Source of the DNA: Listeria monocytogenes ATCC 19117
GTDB taxonomy: Bacteria > Bacillota > Bacilli > Lactobacillales > Listeriaceae
Assembly: GCF_000307025.1 (NCBI RefSeq)
Contig: NC_018584.1
Span: 1,922,001-1,986,000 of the forward strand
DNA: 64,000 nucleotides
Direction of reading: 5' to 3'
Positions within the stretch are counted from its first letter, which is position 1; the number at the start of each line of letters is the position of its first letter. The notes beneath the pieces were generated by a model that saw nothing but the letters and a program-made list of their open reading frames with translations, did no database searches and was not told the origin of the DNA. Below are positions 43,493 through 53,958 of the stretch, piece by piece. A program made the translations under genes and the position numbers.

Positions 43493-46279
43493 TTAACCTT
43501 CCTTAAAGAATTCACTCACTTCTTCTAATAAATCCGCCTGTTTGCCTTTCAAGATTGGCGCGCTTGGGATTGACTCTAAAAATGCTTTTCCAAATTTTGT
43601 CGTATCTACTCGATTATCAAAAACAAATACGATTCCGCGGTCGGATTCTCTTCTAATTAACCGACCAAAACCTTGCTTAAATCGCAGTACAGCTTCAGGT
43701 AGAGAATAGGTTTGGAAAGCATTCTCCCCGCGTTCTTTGCGAAGGGATATTTGTGCTTTTGTATAAGGGTCATCCATCGGAGCGAATGGTAATCTCACAA
43801 TAACTAGACATGACAAGTCTTCTCCTGGAATATCAATCCCTTCCCAAAAGCTTGTCGTACCAAGCAAAATAGACTTATCAAACATTTGGAATTGTTTTGT
43901 CAGTCGTGCGGCGCTTCCCGCTGAAACTCCTTGCGCTAGAAGGACATACTCTTCTAATGATTTTTCATTTTTCATATGATAATACGTTTTTTGTAACATA
44001 TCAGAAGCGGTGAAAAGAACGAGCATCCGTCCATTCGTTTTCACTGCTATGTGGCGAATATATTTCGCAAGTTCCAAGGTATATCGCTCAATTGGTGTGT
44101 CTTTAATTGGGGGCATATCATCTGGAATCATCACTCGCGCATTTTCTTTATAATCAAACGGTGAAGGAATGCGTTTTTCCATAATTTGTTCTTCTTCCAG
44201 ACCGAGACTTTTCCGTAAATAATCAAACTTCCCTTTTACGGTTAAAGTTGCCGAAGTCATGATGACACTTTCTTTTTTAGCAAAAAAATGTTTTCCAAGT
44301 GTCGGCTCCACTTCCATCAAGACAGCTTTTAGACGAATGCTAGAAATAGAATGATTTTTGTCAGCTTGTAAATAAATGGTCAAAATAGGCGACTTCTTAT
44401 GCAACATTTGCTCCAGTTGTTTTACCATATTCTTCCAATCAAGTAAAAAAGCATACATTTCTTCCAAAAAGGCGCTCTCTGCCTCACCTAGTTCATTTTC
44501 TTCTTGTTTCCCCTGTTCTAACAATGTTTCCATATTTTTTTCGGACTCTTTTAGCAAATGTAATACTTTTTCAGCAGCGTAATAAACCTTGTCATTCCAA
44601 GCATCTTTTTCGCTGTTTTCTACTAAGACAACTTCTTGTAAATTTTTACGCGCGAAGTTTAACTGCATTTTCAGAAGACCGAAAAACTCTTCCACCGCAT
44701 CACTTAACTTCATTGCCGCAATATCTAAATCATATAAACTGTCTGCTTCTGGGAAAGCCATTGCAAGCCTTGTGAGAAGGGAATATTTTTCTAAAGAGCC
44801 TAGCTGATTCAAAAAATATTTTATTTTTCGGTAAGACAGAACAAAACTTCCTTGCATACGAGCACTATCCGCAAAATGATGGGCTTCATCAATTACTGCA
44901 AAAGCATACTTAGGCAATGTTTCTCTTCCCGAAAAATGGTCATTTAAAAGTAGTGCGTGATTAACAATGACTAAATCTGCATTTTTGGCTTGTTTGATGT
45001 TGAATTTATAGAAATCGTGTGCGAGCCAAGGATCATGTTTTTCAGATAAAAACCAGCCTGTGTGCTTCATCCGATTCCAGAATAACTCCCCGCCGCTAGA
45101 TAGGTTCACTTCATCAATATCACCAGTCGTTGTTTCCGTCAGCCATACGAGCAATTTAAGCTTCGTCACAACTACATCATATTGCGTATCGACTTCTTGA
45201 AGTAACTGCTCAAATTTAAACAAATTCAAATAATGATCGCGCCCTTTTAGTAAGCTAGCTTTCACTTTGAATCCTGTTAATTTCGTTAAGAGTGGCACAT
45301 CTTTTTCAAACAATTGAGCTTGAAGCAAGTTGGTGTATGTACTAATAACTACCGGTAATTCAGCTTGTTTCGCTTGGTAAATAGCTGGTAAAAAGTAACC
45401 TAACGATTTCCCAATCCCTGTTCCCGCTTCAATCAAGGCATGTTTTCCTGATTTCATCGCTTGGAAAACCAAATTCATCATTTCAAATTGACCACTTCTT
45501 GCATAAAGTGGCGCTCCAGCTTTTTTGAATAGTGCCATTTTAGCTTCGTCTGTTTCAGGAAATTCAAGTAAATCTGCTCTACTATAGGTGGGCTTTTCGA
45601 CTTCTTTTTTGCGAATAACTAGTCCACGATGTTCTACGAATGCTGGATCAAGTGGCTTGTTTTCTCGCTCTTTTCGCATTTCAATTTCAAATAAGAGCTC
45701 TGGTAAATAGCTTTTTAGACTGCCAGAAATCGTTGTCATTTGACGAATGACAGGTAGTGGTAAATTTTCTAGCTTTTCTAAGAGAAGGAGTAGTAAATCT
45801 GCTGTCACTTCCGCATCACTATCCGCACGGTGCGGTTTATCGTGCCCAAGATTAAATTCATCGGACAAGTCTTGTAGTTTATAACTATCGATGCCCGGAT
45901 ACATAATTCTAGCTAATTCCACAGTATCGAGTTTTTTCATTTTGCCAAGAGAAATTCCTGCACGCGTCATTTCTCGTTCTAAAAATGTCCAGTCAAATGA
46001 CACATTATGTGCCACAAAAATAGTATCTTCTAGTAAATTCGCGATAATCGGTGCGACATCTTCAAACAGTGGAGCATTTTTAACGTCTTTTGGGGAGATT
46101 CCCGTTAATTCTTGAATAAACGCAGGAATCGGTTTTTCTGGATTTAAAAATGTCGTGTATGTTTCCAGACGTTTTCCTGATTCAACAAAGCAAGCAGCGA
46201 ACTGGATAATCCGGTCCTCTCGTGAAGCTTGATTTCCTGTTGTTTCTAAATCGACGACTATATAGCGTTTCTGTTTCAT
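43493..46279 (-). CDS. dinG: DinG family 3'-5' exonuclease/helicase-like protein
   Basis: This 928-residue protein is a fusion typical of Firmicutes. A DEDDh exonuclease (YIVVDLETTG at residues 6-15, then AHNVSFDWTFLE and HRADSDAEVTADLL) is joined to an XPD-like superfamily 2 domain. The latter has Walker A EAGTGIGKSLGYFLPA, DEAH box VIDEAHHFADSARM and motif VI GFGRLIRRESDRG. The four cysteines of the iron-sulfur cluster of E. coli DinG are not apparent. Such Gram-positive forms act mainly as nucleases. ATG 46279 follows AGAGGTGG. By order it is lmo1899. Confidence 0.94.
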   Translation of the reverse strand: MKQKRYIVVDLETTGNQASREDRIIQFAACFVESGKRLETYTTFLNPEKPIPAFIQELTGISPKDVKNAPLFEDVAPIIANLLEDTIFVAHNVSFDWTFLEREMTRAGISLGKMKKLDTVELARIMYPGIDSYKLQDLSDEFNLGHDKPHRADSDAEVTADLLLLLLEKLENLPLPVIRQMTTISGSLKSYLPELLFEIEMRKERENKPLDPAFVEHRGLVIRKKEVEKPTYSRADLLEFPETDEAKMALFKKAGAPLYARSGQFEMMNLVFQAMKSGKHALIEAGTGIGKSLGYFLPAIYQAKQAELPVVISTYTNLLQAQLFEKDVPLLTKLTGFKVKASLLKGRDHYLNLFKFEQLLQEVDTQYDVVVTKLKLLVWLTETTTGDIDEVNLSSGGELFWNRMKHTGWFLSEKHDPWLAHDFYKFNIKQAKNADLVIVNHALLLNDHFSGRETLPKYAFAVIDEAHHFADSARMQGSFVLSYRKIKYFLNQLGSLEKYSLLTRLAMAFPEADSLYDLDIAAMKLSDAVEEFFGLLKMQLNFARKNLQEVVLVENSEKDAWNDKVYYAAEKVLHLLKESEKNMETLLEQGKQEENELGEAESAFLEEMYAFLLDWKNMVKQLEQMLHKKSPILTIYLQADKNHSISSIRLKAVLMEVEPTLGKHFFAKKESVIMTSATLTVKGKFDYLRKSLGLEEEQIMEKRIPSPFDYKENARVMIPDDMPPIKDTPIERYTLELAKYIRHIAVKTNGRMLVLFTASDMLQKTYYHMKNEKSLEEYVLLAQGVSAGSAARLTKQFQMFDKSILLGTTSFWEGIDIPGEDLSCLVIVRLPFAPMDDPYTKAQISLRKERGENAFQTYSLPEAVLRFKQGFGRLIRRESDRGIVFVFDNRVDTTKFGKAFLESIPSAPILKGKQADLLEEVSEFFKEG

Positions 46280-46338
46280 CTGCTCCACCTCTTTCCTTCA
46301 CTGCTTTTATTCAAAAATAACGATGCAAACAAACGAGT

Positions 46339-46364
46339 AGCTTGAGCAGAAATCCACTCAAGCT
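46339..46364 (-). terminator. Hairpin after panD, probable weak terminator
   Basis: An 8-bp perfect stem, AGCTTGAG (46339-46346) with CTCAAGCT (46357-46364), lies 12 bases past the panD stop. The T content after it on the minus strand is modest. Confidence 0.55.
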
Positions 46365-46375
46365 CCCCGAACTGA

Positions 46376-46759
46376 TTATAAAGTCGTATGCGCTTTTTCT
46401 TCTGGAAGAATCATTTCAATATGATTTTTTTCATCTAAAACAACTATTTTGGGTTCATGTGTTTTCGCTTCTTCGGCAGTAAACATTCCGTAACTCATAA
46501 TAATTACTACGTCGCCAACTTGGACGTGTCTAGCTGCAGCTCCGTTTAGACAAATCACACCACTTCCTGGCTCACCTGGGATAATATAGGTTTCAATTCT
46601 AGCACCGTTATTGTTATTTACAATTTGAACTTTTTCGTTTGGAAGCATATCCACTGCTTCTAAAATAGCAGAATCAATCGTAATACTTCCAACATAATTT
46701 AGATTGGCTTCTGTTACAGTCGCTCGGTGAATTTTGCCATTCATCATTGTTCTAAACAT
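46376..46759 (-). CDS. panD: Aspartate 1-decarboxylase PanD
   Basis: This 127-residue pro-enzyme cuts itself between Gly24 and Ser25 (NYVGSITID) to form the pyruvoyl group, then makes beta-alanine from aspartate. The catalytic Tyr in [17 protein letters not shown] and the [13 protein letters not shown] loop are conserved. It is the third gene of panBCD, 3 bases after panC, and supplies beta-alanine to PanC. By order it is lmo1900. Confidence 0.96.
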   Translation of the reverse strand: MFRTMMNGKIHRATVTEANLNYVGSITIDSAILEAVDMLPNEKVQIVNNNNGARIETYIIPGEPGSGVICLNGAAARHVQVGDVVIIMSYGMFTAEEAKTHEPKIVVLDEKNHIEMILPEEKAHTTL

Positions 46760-46762
46760 TTT

Positions 46763-47620
46763 TTACCGCCTCTTCACATTTATTAATTCATTATCAATTA
46801 AACGAGCTTTCGAATATTTTACTGCCGCTGCAATGATTATTCCTTTGGTCCAGTCTGTTACTGGTGTAAATTCAGGATAGGAATAGAGCGCTAAGTAAGC
46901 AATGTTCTCATGGGATGGTTGCTCATTTATTTTATCTGTCATGACTTGGACTATTTTAGCCTCATTTGTTTCCCCAGATTCAATAAGTTCTCGCCCTAGT
47001 TGTAAAGCTTCATGAATCACCGGTGCTTCTTTTCGTTCTTTTTCTGTTAAATAGACATTTCGTGAACTTTTGGCAAGTCCATCTGCTTCTCTAACAGTCG
47101 CAATGATTCGTAAATTTATAGGGAAAAAGTAGTCTTCTACTAGACCTGAAACAACGGCCACTTGTTGAGCATCTTTTTGACCGAAATAGGCGTTATCTGG
47201 GTTCACTAAATGAAATAGCTTCGTTAAAACCGTTACTACTCCGTCAAAATGACCTTCACGATCAGCACCATCAAGTACAGAAACTCGTTTGATGACATGT
47301 AGTTTGGTTGCTAGTTCGGTTGGATAGATTTCTTCGACTGTAGGTACAAATAAAATATCCACGCCGCCTTCTTCTGCGAGCTTTGCATCGTGCGCTTCAT
47401 CTCGAGGATAAGCATCAAAGTCTTCGTTCGGACCGAACTGGGTTGGATTAACAAAAACACTCATAACGACAAAATCTGTTTCTTTTCTCGCATGGCTGAC
47501 AAGTGTCATATGTCCTTCATGTAAAAAGCCCATCGTCGGAACGTAACCAATTGTTTTATTCGCTTTTTTTTGCTCTAAAATAGCTTCTTTAAGGTCTTGT
47601 TTATTTCGAATAATTAACAT
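46763..47620 (-). CDS. panC: Pantothenate synthetase PanC
   Basis: This 285-residue ATP-dependent ligase joins pantoate and beta-alanine. The HxGH-type motif is in [13 protein letters not shown], a second block is [12 protein letters not shown], and the [13 protein letters not shown]-like loop is present. It lies 3 bases after panB and 3 before panD. Together with panB and panD it supplies vitamin B5 for coenzyme A. By order it is lmo1901. Confidence 0.96.
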   Translation of the reverse strand: MLIIRNKQDLKEAILEQKKANKTIGYVPTMGFLHEGHMTLVSHARKETDFVVMSVFVNPTQFGPNEDFDAYPRDEAHDAKLAEEGGVDILFVPTVEEIYPTELATKLHVIKRVSVLDGADREGHFDGVVTVLTKLFHLVNPDNAYFGQKDAQQVAVVSGLVEDYFFPINLRIIATVREADGLAKSSRNVYLTEKERKEAPVIHEALQLGRELIESGETNEAKIVQVMTDKINEQPSHENIAYLALYSYPEFTPVTDWTKGIIIAAAVKYSKARLIDNELINVKRR

Positions 47621-47623
47621 TTG

Positions 47624-48457
47624 CTATTCCCTTCCATAAAGGCCTTTTAAGTCTTCTTCAGCCATGGTAAAGCTATGTTTCACTTCTGGAAACGTCGCTG
47701 CTTTTACTTCTTTTACGTAGCTTGCTAGTGCTGGTTCGATTCTTTCATCAATGTCCGCATACGCTTTTACAAATTTGGCGCGACGACTGATTCCATAACC
47801 GATAATATCGTGATAAACGAGTACTTGTCCATCTGTTTCTACGCCTGCTCCAATACCAATTGTAGGGATAGAAAGTGCTTTACTTACTTTTTCAGCGAGT
47901 TGACGTGGAATTGCTTCAAGTACGAGTGCAATCGCTCCAGCAGCTTCTACAGCTAACGCATTATCCATTAGCTCTTGTGCTTCTTGGGCAGATTTAGCAC
48001 GTACTTTATAGCTTCCAGTTAAGCCAACACTTTGCGGGGTTAAGCCAAGATGCGCGACAACTGGAGCACCTGCTTCTGTTAGGCGAGCAATTTTGTTAAC
48101 GACTTCTCCTGCTCCTTCTAATTTTACAGCATGAGCGCCACTTTCTTGGATAATCTTCCGTGTATTTTGGATAGTTTCATCCACTGAACCATGATACGTC
48201 ATAAACGGCATGTCTGTAACAACAAATGTATCTGGTGCCCCGCGCTTCACGGCTTTTGTATGATGAATCATATCATCCATCGTAACTGGTACAGTTGAAT
48301 CGTAGCCTAATACTACCATTCCAAGTGAATCGCCGACTAAAATCATATCAGCTTCTGCTTGTTCTACATTCTTAGCAGAAGGATAGTCATACGCGGTTAT
48401 CATCGTGATTTTCTCACCGTTTTCCTTCATAGCAAAAAAGTCTACTGGTCTTTTCAT
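47624..48457 (-). CDS. panB: Ketopantoate hydroxymethyltransferase PanB
   Basis: This 277-residue TIM-barrel enzyme transfers a hydroxymethyl group from methylene-tetrahydrofolate to 2-oxoisovalerate. Visible are [18 protein letters not shown], the metal site [17 protein letters not shown] and the catalytic Glu region LVLEAIP. It is the first gene of panBCD. The ketopantoate reductase is not in this window. The start ATG has AAGGAG. By order it is lmo1902. Confidence 0.96.
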   Translation of the reverse strand: MKRPVDFFAMKENGEKITMITAYDYPSAKNVEQAEADMILVGDSLGMVVLGYDSTVPVTMDDMIHHTKAVKRGAPDTFVVTDMPFMTYHGSVDETIQNTRKIIQESGAHAVKLEGAGEVVNKIARLTEAGAPVVAHLGLTPQSVGLTGSYKVRAKSAQEAQELMDNALAVEAAGAIALVLEAIPRQLAEKVSKALSIPTIGIGAGVETDGQVLVYHDIIGYGISRRAKFVKAYADIDERIEPALASYVKEVKAATFPEVKHSFTMAEEDLKGLYGRE

Positions 48458-48593
48458 TTTCTTAGCTCCTTTTCGTCCCTGTTAAATTACTTTAATCAAG
48501 GCAAAAAACATATTTTTTTAGTAGCATTAGTATGATCCGGTAAAGGTATCATCCATTCATTGCTACCATATGTATAATAACATAAATAGATGC

Positions 48594-48610
48594 TTACTTA
48601 AAGTATGTAA
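48594..48610. promoter_or_regulatory. Inverted repeat in the panB upstream region
   Basis: TTACTTAAAGTATGTAA is a 17-base palindrome with one mismatch, between the thioredoxin-like gene and panB. On the minus strand, TTTACA at its edge plus TATTTA 17 bases on could form the pan promoter. The binding factor is unknown. Confidence 0.35.
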
Positions 48611-48616
48611 ATTGAA

Positions 48617-48640
48617 GAGAGGCCTACTCTGAAACCTCTC
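48617..48640 (-). terminator. Hairpin at the end of the thioredoxin-like gene
   Basis: GAGAGG (48617-48622) and CCTCTC (48635-48640) form a short GC-rich stem that includes the stop codon region. T residues follow only loosely on the minus strand. Confidence 0.45.
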
Positions 48641-49097
48641 CACTTACTTTATTCATCCAATTCGTTAATTTCGCCGGTTCATCCGTTGCTGCATAGGTAG
48701 ACGCTACTTTTCCATCTTTTAAATAAACCATCGTTGGGACAGAATCGATGTCCATTTTTTCTAAAAGAGCAATCATATCATCGCGACTCTTTTCGGAGGC
48801 TTTATCTGTGTTATAATAAGCCATTTTTTGGTCTGGTTGTCTTTTTTTAAGTTCTTTCTTTAAAATAGGTTGAAATGCTTGGCAATCTTCACAGGTCGGA
48901 CGCCCAACGTAAACAAAGCCAGTTGTTTTATCGGCCATTTTTTGCTTGAAATCTTTGGTGGAAATGGTTGTTAGAAAAGAGGCGCTTTCTTTTTCTGTTT
49001 GATTTGCTTTCTCTTCCGTTTCTTTTTTATTATCGCCGCATGCTCCAAGTGTAAGGATTACGGTAATTGATGTTAATAGTAATAGTATTTTTTTCAT
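48624..49097 (-). CDS. Thioredoxin-like lipoprotein
   Basis: This 157-residue exported protein has a lipoprotein signal (LTLGAC, lipid Cys20), a charged linker and a thioredoxin-fold domain. The redox motif is Cys69-Glu-Asp-Cys72 in VGRPTCEDCQAF, and the cis-Pro region is DSVPTMVYLKDG. It likely handles disulfides outside the membrane, similar to bacteriocin-accessory or Tlp-type proteins. The partner is unknown. By order it is lmo1903. Confidence 0.9.
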   Translation of the reverse strand: MKKILLLLTSITVILTLGACGDNKKETEEKANQTEKESASFLTTISTKDFKQKMADKTTGFVYVGRPTCEDCQAFQPILKKELKKRQPDQKMAYYNTDKASEKSRDDMIALLEKMDIDSVPTMVYLKDGKVASTYAATDEPAKLTNWMNKVSGEVSE

Positions 49098-49142
49098 CTA
49101 AACAGCTCCTTCGCATTTATTGTACTTGATTTTTCCCAAAAA

Positions 49143-49185
49143 AGAAAAACCCGAAAAAGTGATTTTCACACTATGTTTTCGAGTT
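49143..49185 (-). terminator. Terminator downstream of birA
   Basis: A 10-bp stem, AACCCGAAAA with TTTTCGAGTT on the plus strand (ends near 49148 and 49185), has an 18-base loop. T residues follow on the minus strand. It lies about 60 bases past the birA stop and upstream of the thioredoxin-like gene. Confidence 0.75.
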
Positions 49186-49244
49186 AAAAGATATGTTTTT
49201 GGGTATTTTATTAGGGTTAAAACGTTCTTTTCTATAGTGTTTCG

Positions 49245-50222
49245 TTATTTTTCATTATCTAGCAAAATATCTGCGGAATAGATTGAATGTACTTCACCGA
49301 GTGCGTCTTGGAGTAAGAGTACACCTTCATCAGAAATCCCTTTTACTTGTCCATGAATTTTGCCTTTTGTTGTGCTAGCAGTTAATTTTTCGCCAAATGG
49401 AATGGCTTTTGTTTCCCAAAGTAATTTTATCGGTGCGAATCCTTTATCTAGAAAAAGCTCATAATATTTTTCTAAAGAAGTGAGAATTTCTTGTAGTAAA
49501 GCTTTTCTTGAGACGCTTTCGCCTAATTCCAGTTTCAGAGAACTTGCTTTGTCTTTAATTTCTTCTGGGAATTCCTGTTGATTTACATTGATTCCCATAC
49601 CGATAATTACTGCGTGAATCGTTTCTGCCTCCGCTTGCATTTCCGTTAAAACACCACAGATTTTTCGTTTACCAATGTAAATATCATTCGGCCATTTGAT
49701 TTTCGGTTCGAGCTTTGTGCTATTTTCAATCGCTTCTGTGATTGCGAGTGAGGCGATAAACGTGAACTGGGGTACTTTTTGAATAGGGATTTGTGGTTTT
49801 AAAATTACACTCATCCAAATACCTTCCCCTTTTTTGGAACTCCAAGGGCGAAGCAAGCGACCTTTTCCAGCTGTTTGCTCATCGGCTACGATAACGGTTC
49901 CTTCAGGGCTAGATTCGATTTGCTGATGGGCGATGATTTGTGTAGAGCTAACCGATTCATGGATTTCCAAATGCTGACCGATAAATTTGGTTTCTAAACC
50001 GAGTAGTAGTGCATCTTTCGTGTACTGTTCTGCTGTTGCTGACAAACGGTAACCACGGTTTCTGACTGCTTCGATTTCAAATCCTTCTTTACGGAGAGCT
50101 TCCATTTGCTTCCAAACGGCTGTGCGCGAGCATCCTAGACTATCCGCAATTTCTTGCCCTGATAAATAAGTACCATCACTTTCTGTAAATAAAGCAAGTA
50201 ATTTTTCTCGATTATTCTTCAT
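49245..50222 (-). CDS. birA: Biotin protein ligase/repressor BirA
   Basis: This 325-residue bifunctional protein has an N-terminal winged HTH ([23 protein letters not shown], in part). The ligase core has the biotinyl-AMP loop [13 protein letters not shown], a variant of GRGRRGR, and [18 protein letters not shown], and an SH3-like C-terminal domain follows. It attaches biotin to acetyl-CoA carboxylase and pyruvate carboxylase and represses biotin uptake genes. Its start lies inside the end of cca (11-base overlap). By order it is lmo1904. Confidence 0.95.
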   Translation of the reverse strand: MKNNREKLLALFTESDGTYLSGQEIADSLGCSRTAVWKQMEALRKEGFEIEAVRNRGYRLSATAEQYTKDALLLGLETKFIGQHLEIHESVSSTQIIAHQQIESSPEGTVIVADEQTAGKGRLLRPWSSKKGEGIWMSVILKPQIPIQKVPQFTFIASLAITEAIENSTKLEPKIKWPNDIYIGKRKICGVLTEMQAEAETIHAVIIGMGINVNQQEFPEEIKDKASSLKLELGESVSRKALLQEILTSLEKYYELFLDKGFAPIKLLWETKAIPFGEKLTASTTKGKIHGQVKGISDEGVLLLQDALGEVHSIYSADILLDNEK

Positions 50223-51393
50223 GATAGCCTAGCCACCTTTTAATCTGAATTTTTTCATTGTTTATTTCATTGGAAAGGACACCACATTCCACTTTATCAA
50301 GCGTCTCTTTTACCCATGGACCTGCGCTTTCTCCAGACCATTTTAATAAATCAGCTCCAGTAATAGCTAAGTCTTTTTTGGAGTGAATTGGTAACGCCTC
50401 GTATGCTTGACTTACTTTATGTTGGTTGTTTTCTTGCCCTCGAATAACATTTAGTTCATTTACTAATGAGAAAACTGCCTTGCCAGCATGATAAAGTTCT
50501 TCTGTTAGCCATGTCTCTTTCATGTTTAGCGCGTATTGATACGCTTTATTCACTAGTTGAATTGTTTTATTGGGTAATTTCCAAGCTTTAAGAAATGCGT
50601 TAACATTGTTAGGTTTGACAGCAACGACGAGTCCAAGCCAAATCGATTCTTCGGTTGTTCGTTTTTCCCAGTCCCAACTAGCAAACTCGCTTAGTGCTGA
50701 TTTCTCGTCTTTTAAGCCTGGTAAATAAGTTTCCATTTTGACTTTTAAAAGTAGTTCTATCGCACGTTTTGCTGCTTTGCCTTTCATCATTTTTAGCCAT
50801 TCAACCGTAATTCGTTCAACGGAAGTATGCTGTAACAACTCTATTTGGCTTTCTAAAGCTTTTTCGGTTTCTTTATCAAGCTCAAAGTCAAGTTGACTCA
50901 GAAAGCGGACTGCTCGCATCATTCTAAGCGCATCTTCATGAAAACGTTCGGAGGCTTTACCAACTGCTTTGATTTCTTTATTTTGAATCGCTAGTTGCCC
51001 AGAAAACGGGTCTTGTAGCGCAAAATGTTCATCCATCGCAATGGCGTTCATCGTAAAATCGCGACGTTTTAAATCCTCTTCTAGGGAGCGAATAAAGGTT
51101 ACCTCGCTTGGGCGCCTGAAATCTTCATACGTCCCTTCCGTTCGAAAAGTGGTCACTTCATAAAATTCATTATTTTCTCTAACTGTAACAGTCCCATGTG
51201 CAATCCCAGTGTCATAACTTGTCTGAAAAATCTCTTTTACTTCTTCTGGGAAAGCACTAGTTGCAATATCCACATCGGAAATCGTTCTATTTAGCAAGTA
51301 ATCTCTGACAGATCCGCCAACAAAATACGCTTCAAAACCCGCTGTAGTTAATTTTTGCAATACAGGAAGCGCTTTTAGGAAAACGTCATTCAT
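50212..51393 (-). CDS. cca: CCA tRNA nucleotidyltransferase
   Basis: This 393-residue class II CCA-adding enzyme builds or repairs the 3' CCA end of tRNAs. The head domain has [13 protein letters not shown] and the metal Asp pair in [25 protein letters not shown] and the template motif [12 protein letters not shown] follow. It is in the middle of the operon mazG-like, dapB, mgsA, cca, birA, the order also known from B. subtilis. By order it is lmo1905. Confidence 0.96.
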   Translation of the reverse strand: MNDVFLKALPVLQKLTTAGFEAYFVGGSVRDYLLNRTISDVDIATSAFPEEVKEIFQTSYDTGIAHGTVTVRENNEFYEVTTFRTEGTYEDFRRPSEVTFIRSLEEDLKRRDFTMNAIAMDEHFALQDPFSGQLAIQNKEIKAVGKASERFHEDALRMMRAVRFLSQLDFELDKETEKALESQIELLQHTSVERITVEWLKMMKGKAAKRAIELLLKVKMETYLPGLKDEKSALSEFASWDWEKRTTEESIWLGLVVAVKPNNVNAFLKAWKLPNKTIQLVNKAYQYALNMKETWLTEELYHAGKAVFSLVNELNVIRGQENNQHKVSQAYEALPIHSKKDLAITGADLLKWSGESAGPWVKETLDKVECGVLSNEINNEKIQIKRWLGYHEE

Positions 51394-51407
51394 CTGTCAT
51401 CGCTCCT

Positions 51408-51812
51408 TTATTCATCATTCCGTCTTAAGTCTCGCCAATCTAGGAAACCAGCTCCTAAACCACGAATTAAAATTTCTGCTGTGCCAATATTTGTCGCTAA
51501 AGGAATTTCGTATACATCGCATAATCGAATAAGCGCCGTCACATCTGGTTCGTGAGGCTGCGCAGTGAGTGGATCCCGCAAGAAAATAACTAAGTCCATT
51601 TTATTTTCTGAAATCCGCGCACCAATTTGTTGATCGCCACCAAGCGGGCCTGATTTAAAACGATGTACCGTTAAGCCAGTTGCTTCGATAATGCGTAAAC
51701 CTGTCGTCCCGGTTGCATATAATTGATGCGGTTCGAGCAAATGTTTATATGCAGTTGCAAATCCAACCATCAAATCTTTCTTTTCATCGTGCGCGATTAA
51801 TGCGATATGCAT
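51408..51812 (-). CDS. mgsA: Methylglyoxal synthase MgsA
   Basis: This 134-residue enzyme turns dihydroxyacetone phosphate into methylglyoxal, a bypass of lower glycolysis. Motifs are [32 protein letters not shown] and [15 protein letters not shown] (catalytic Asp, phosphate site and His). A GTG three codons earlier is part of the AGGTGA site, so ATG 51812 is taken. It lies in the dapB-cca operon. By order it is lmo1906. Confidence 0.96.
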   Translation of the reverse strand: MHIALIAHDEKKDLMVGFATAYKHLLEPHQLYATGTTGLRIIEATGLTVHRFKSGPLGGDQQIGARISENKMDLVIFLRDPLTAQPHEPDVTALIRLCDVYEIPLATNIGTAEILIRGLGAGFLDWRDLRRNDE

Positions 51813-51827
51813 CTCATTCACCTATCC

Positions 51828-52619
51828 TTAGTCTAAAATATTTTCTAAGCCATAAATAAGTGTTTCAAGTTCTTTTGTTTTACGAACAGAAAGTGCCACT
51901 CCAGACATAAAGGAAATTCGATCATAAGAGTCATGGCGAATTGTTAATCCTTGTCCCTCTGCTCCAAAAATCACTTCTTGATGTGCTACAAGTCCTGGTA
52001 AACGCACACTATGAATTCGCATACCTTCATATTCTGCGCCTCTAGCTCCTTCAATAAGTTCTACTTCATCTGCAGCACCTTGTTTAACGAATTCACGCGT
52101 TTCCGCCATCATTTCCGCAGTTTTAACAGCCGTACCACTTGGCGCGTCTAATTTATTGTCATGGTGCAACTCAATAATTTCGACGTTCGGGAAATACTTA
52201 GCTGCTTTTTGTGCAAATTGCATCATTAAAACAGCGCCTACAGCAAAGTTTGGCGCAATTAACGCACCGATTTTTTTCGATTCTGCAATCGATTTTAGTT
52301 CACTAATTTGTTCTGGTGTAAAACCTGTTGTACCAACGACCGCACGTACGCCGTGTTCTAAAATCGTTTTCGTGTTACTATACCCTACTTTAGGGGTCGT
52401 AAAATCAACGACACAATCCGGTTTTATTTCTTCTAACATCTCGCTTAAATTACCAAAAACAGGTACATCTAACGAGCTAAATTCCACTATTTCATTTATA
52501 TTTTTTTCTTTTGGTTCATGGTCAAGTACGGCTACTAACTCTAAATCTGCTTCTCTTAAAACAGTTTTGACAACCTCGTGTCCCATTCTTCCTTTAAATC
52601 CAGATACTGCTACTCTCAT
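51828..52619 (-). CDS. dapB: 4-Hydroxy-tetrahydrodipicolinate reductase DapB
   Basis: This 263-residue enzyme makes tetrahydrodipicolinate in the lysine and diaminopimelate pathway with NAD(P)H. The N-terminal Rossmann motif is [14 protein letters not shown], and the catalytic block [15 protein letters not shown] follows. ATG 52619 follows AGGAGG with a 10-base spacing. Its start overlaps the stop of the mazG-like gene (ATGA), so translation is coupled. It supplies wall cross-link precursors. By order it is lmo1907. Confidence 0.96.
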   Translation of the reverse strand: MRVAVSGFKGRMGHEVVKTVLREADLELVAVLDHEPKEKNINEIVEFSSLDVPVFGNLSEMLEEIKPDCVVDFTTPKVGYSNTKTILEHGVRAVVGTTGFTPEQISELKSIAESKKIGALIAPNFAVGAVLMMQFAQKAAKYFPNVEIIELHHDNKLDAPSGTAVKTAEMMAETREFVKQGAADEVELIEGARGAEYEGMRIHSVRLPGLVAHQEVIFGAEGQGLTIRHDSYDRISFMSGVALSVRKTKELETLIYGLENILD

Positions 52620-52951
52620 TTTGCTTTTTCCTCCTTTTTTGTCCAACGATCTTTATCGCGTTCTTTAAATTTTGCCATGACCGTATCGTGTGCTTTTTCC
52701 ATATCAATATCAAGTGAGTTGGCCATGCAAGTAAGAACAAAAAGGCAATCACCCAGTTCCTCTGCTACAGTTTTAGTAGGTTCACTTGTTTTCTTCGGTT
52801 TTTCGCCATAATAATGGTTAATTTCTCTGGCTAGTTCTCCGGTTTCTTCTGTAATTCGGGCCATCATCGCTAGCGGGGAAAAGTAACCTTCCTCGAATCC
52901 ACCAATGAAATCATCCACTTCTTTTTGTATTTCTGCCATTGTTTTCGCCAT
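52616..52951 (-). CDS. MazG-like nucleotide pyrophosphohydrolase, YpjD family
   Basis: This 111-residue single MazG fold has the metal-binding ExxE and ExxD motifs in [17 protein letters not shown] and [17 protein letters not shown]. Such enzymes hydrolyse (d)NTPs to monophosphates and may clear non-standard nucleotides. B. subtilis YpjD occupies the same place before dapB. ATG 52951 with GGGGG 7 bases upstream is chosen; the longer frame has no site. It opens the operon. By order it is lmo1908. Confidence 0.92.
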   Translation of the reverse strand: MAKTMAEIQKEVDDFIGGFEEGYFSPLAMMARITEETGELAREINHYYGEKPKKTSEPTKTVAEELGDCLFVLTCMANSLDIDMEKAHDTVMAKFKERDKDRWTKKEEKAK

Positions 52952-53091
52952 CGGTTTTCCCCCTTTATGTGGTAAACTAAAATAGATTTTAAGACTAATT
53001 GTTAACTTCATTTCATTATACCTAAACAAATACGTCCAAGTCCATGATTTTTTACTTACATATTAAATAGGTTTCAGGGAGGAAAAAAGTT

Positions 53092-53958
53092 ATGCTAAAA
53101 ACATTACGCACGAAAAATATTTGCTTTATTATGCTTGGTACGGCGATTTACGCATTTGGCTTAGTTAATTTTAATATCGCCAATAACCTCGGTGAAGGCG
53201 GTTTAGCTGGAGTAACCTTATTCCTTCTTCACTTCTTCCAAATTGATCCAGCGTACTCTAACTTAATTTTAAATATACCTTTGTTTATATTAGGTTGGCG
53301 AGTTCTAGGCAATCGTTCCCTCATTTATACGGGTATCGGAACGGTGAGTTTGTCCTTATTTTTATGGATTTTCCAGCGAATACCTTATACGCTAGATTTA
53401 CATAGCGATTTACTTTTAGTCGCCCTTTTTGCTGGTGGCTTTAGTGGTATTGGGCTTGGCCTCGTGTTTCGCTATGGTGGGACGACTGGTGGTAGTGATA
53501 TTATCGCCAAACTGCTAAATCATACGAAAGGCATTAGCATGGGGCGCACGCTATTTGCTATTGATGCAATTGTTCTCGTTGCCTCACTCTCCTATTTAGA
53601 TGTCCGTCAAGTTATGTACACGCTCGTCGCCGTATTCATCGGCTCTCGCGTAATTGATTTTGTTCAAGAAGGAGCTTATGCGGCTCGCGGTGCGCTCATT
53701 ATTTCTAAAGATAATGACGCGATTGCTTCCCATGTGATGCTCGCGATGAATCGCGGGGTGACAGTGTTGGAAGGTCGCGGTGGCTTCTCTAAAAAAGACC
53801 AAGACGTCCTTTATATCGTCGTTGCGAAAAATGAAATAATTCAATTAAAAAATATTGTTCAAGCAATTGACCCACATGCCTTTGTTTCCGTCAGTGTCGT
53901 TCATGATGTGATGGGAGAAGGTTTCACACTCGATGAAAACAAGAATCCTATCTACTAA
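53092..53958 (+). CDS. YitT family membrane protein (DUF161 and DUF2179)
   Basis: This 288-residue protein has five to six membrane helices (residues 1-170; GEGGLAGVTLFLLHFF and GGTTGGSDIIAKLLNHTKG are the YitT-type repeats). A C-terminal cytoplasmic DUF2179 domain follows (GVTVLEGRGGFSKKDQDVLYIVV, in part). The function is unsettled; a transport role is assumed. The start has AGGGAGG. Its last 11 bases overlap the end of the converging FAD enzyme gene. By order it is lmo1909. Confidence 0.9.
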   Translation: MLKTLRTKNICFIMLGTAIYAFGLVNFNIANNLGEGGLAGVTLFLLHFFQIDPAYSNLILNIPLFILGWRVLGNRSLIYTGIGTVSLSLFLWIFQRIPYTLDLHSDLLLVALFAGGFSGIGLGLVFRYGGTTGGSDIIAKLLNHTKGISMGRTLFAIDAIVLVASLSYLDVRQVMYTLVAVFIGSRVIDFVQEGAYAARGALIISKDNDAIASHVMLAMNRGVTVLEGRGGFSKKDQDVLYIVVAKNEIIQLKNIVQAIDPHAFVSVSVVHDVMGEGFTLDENKNPIY

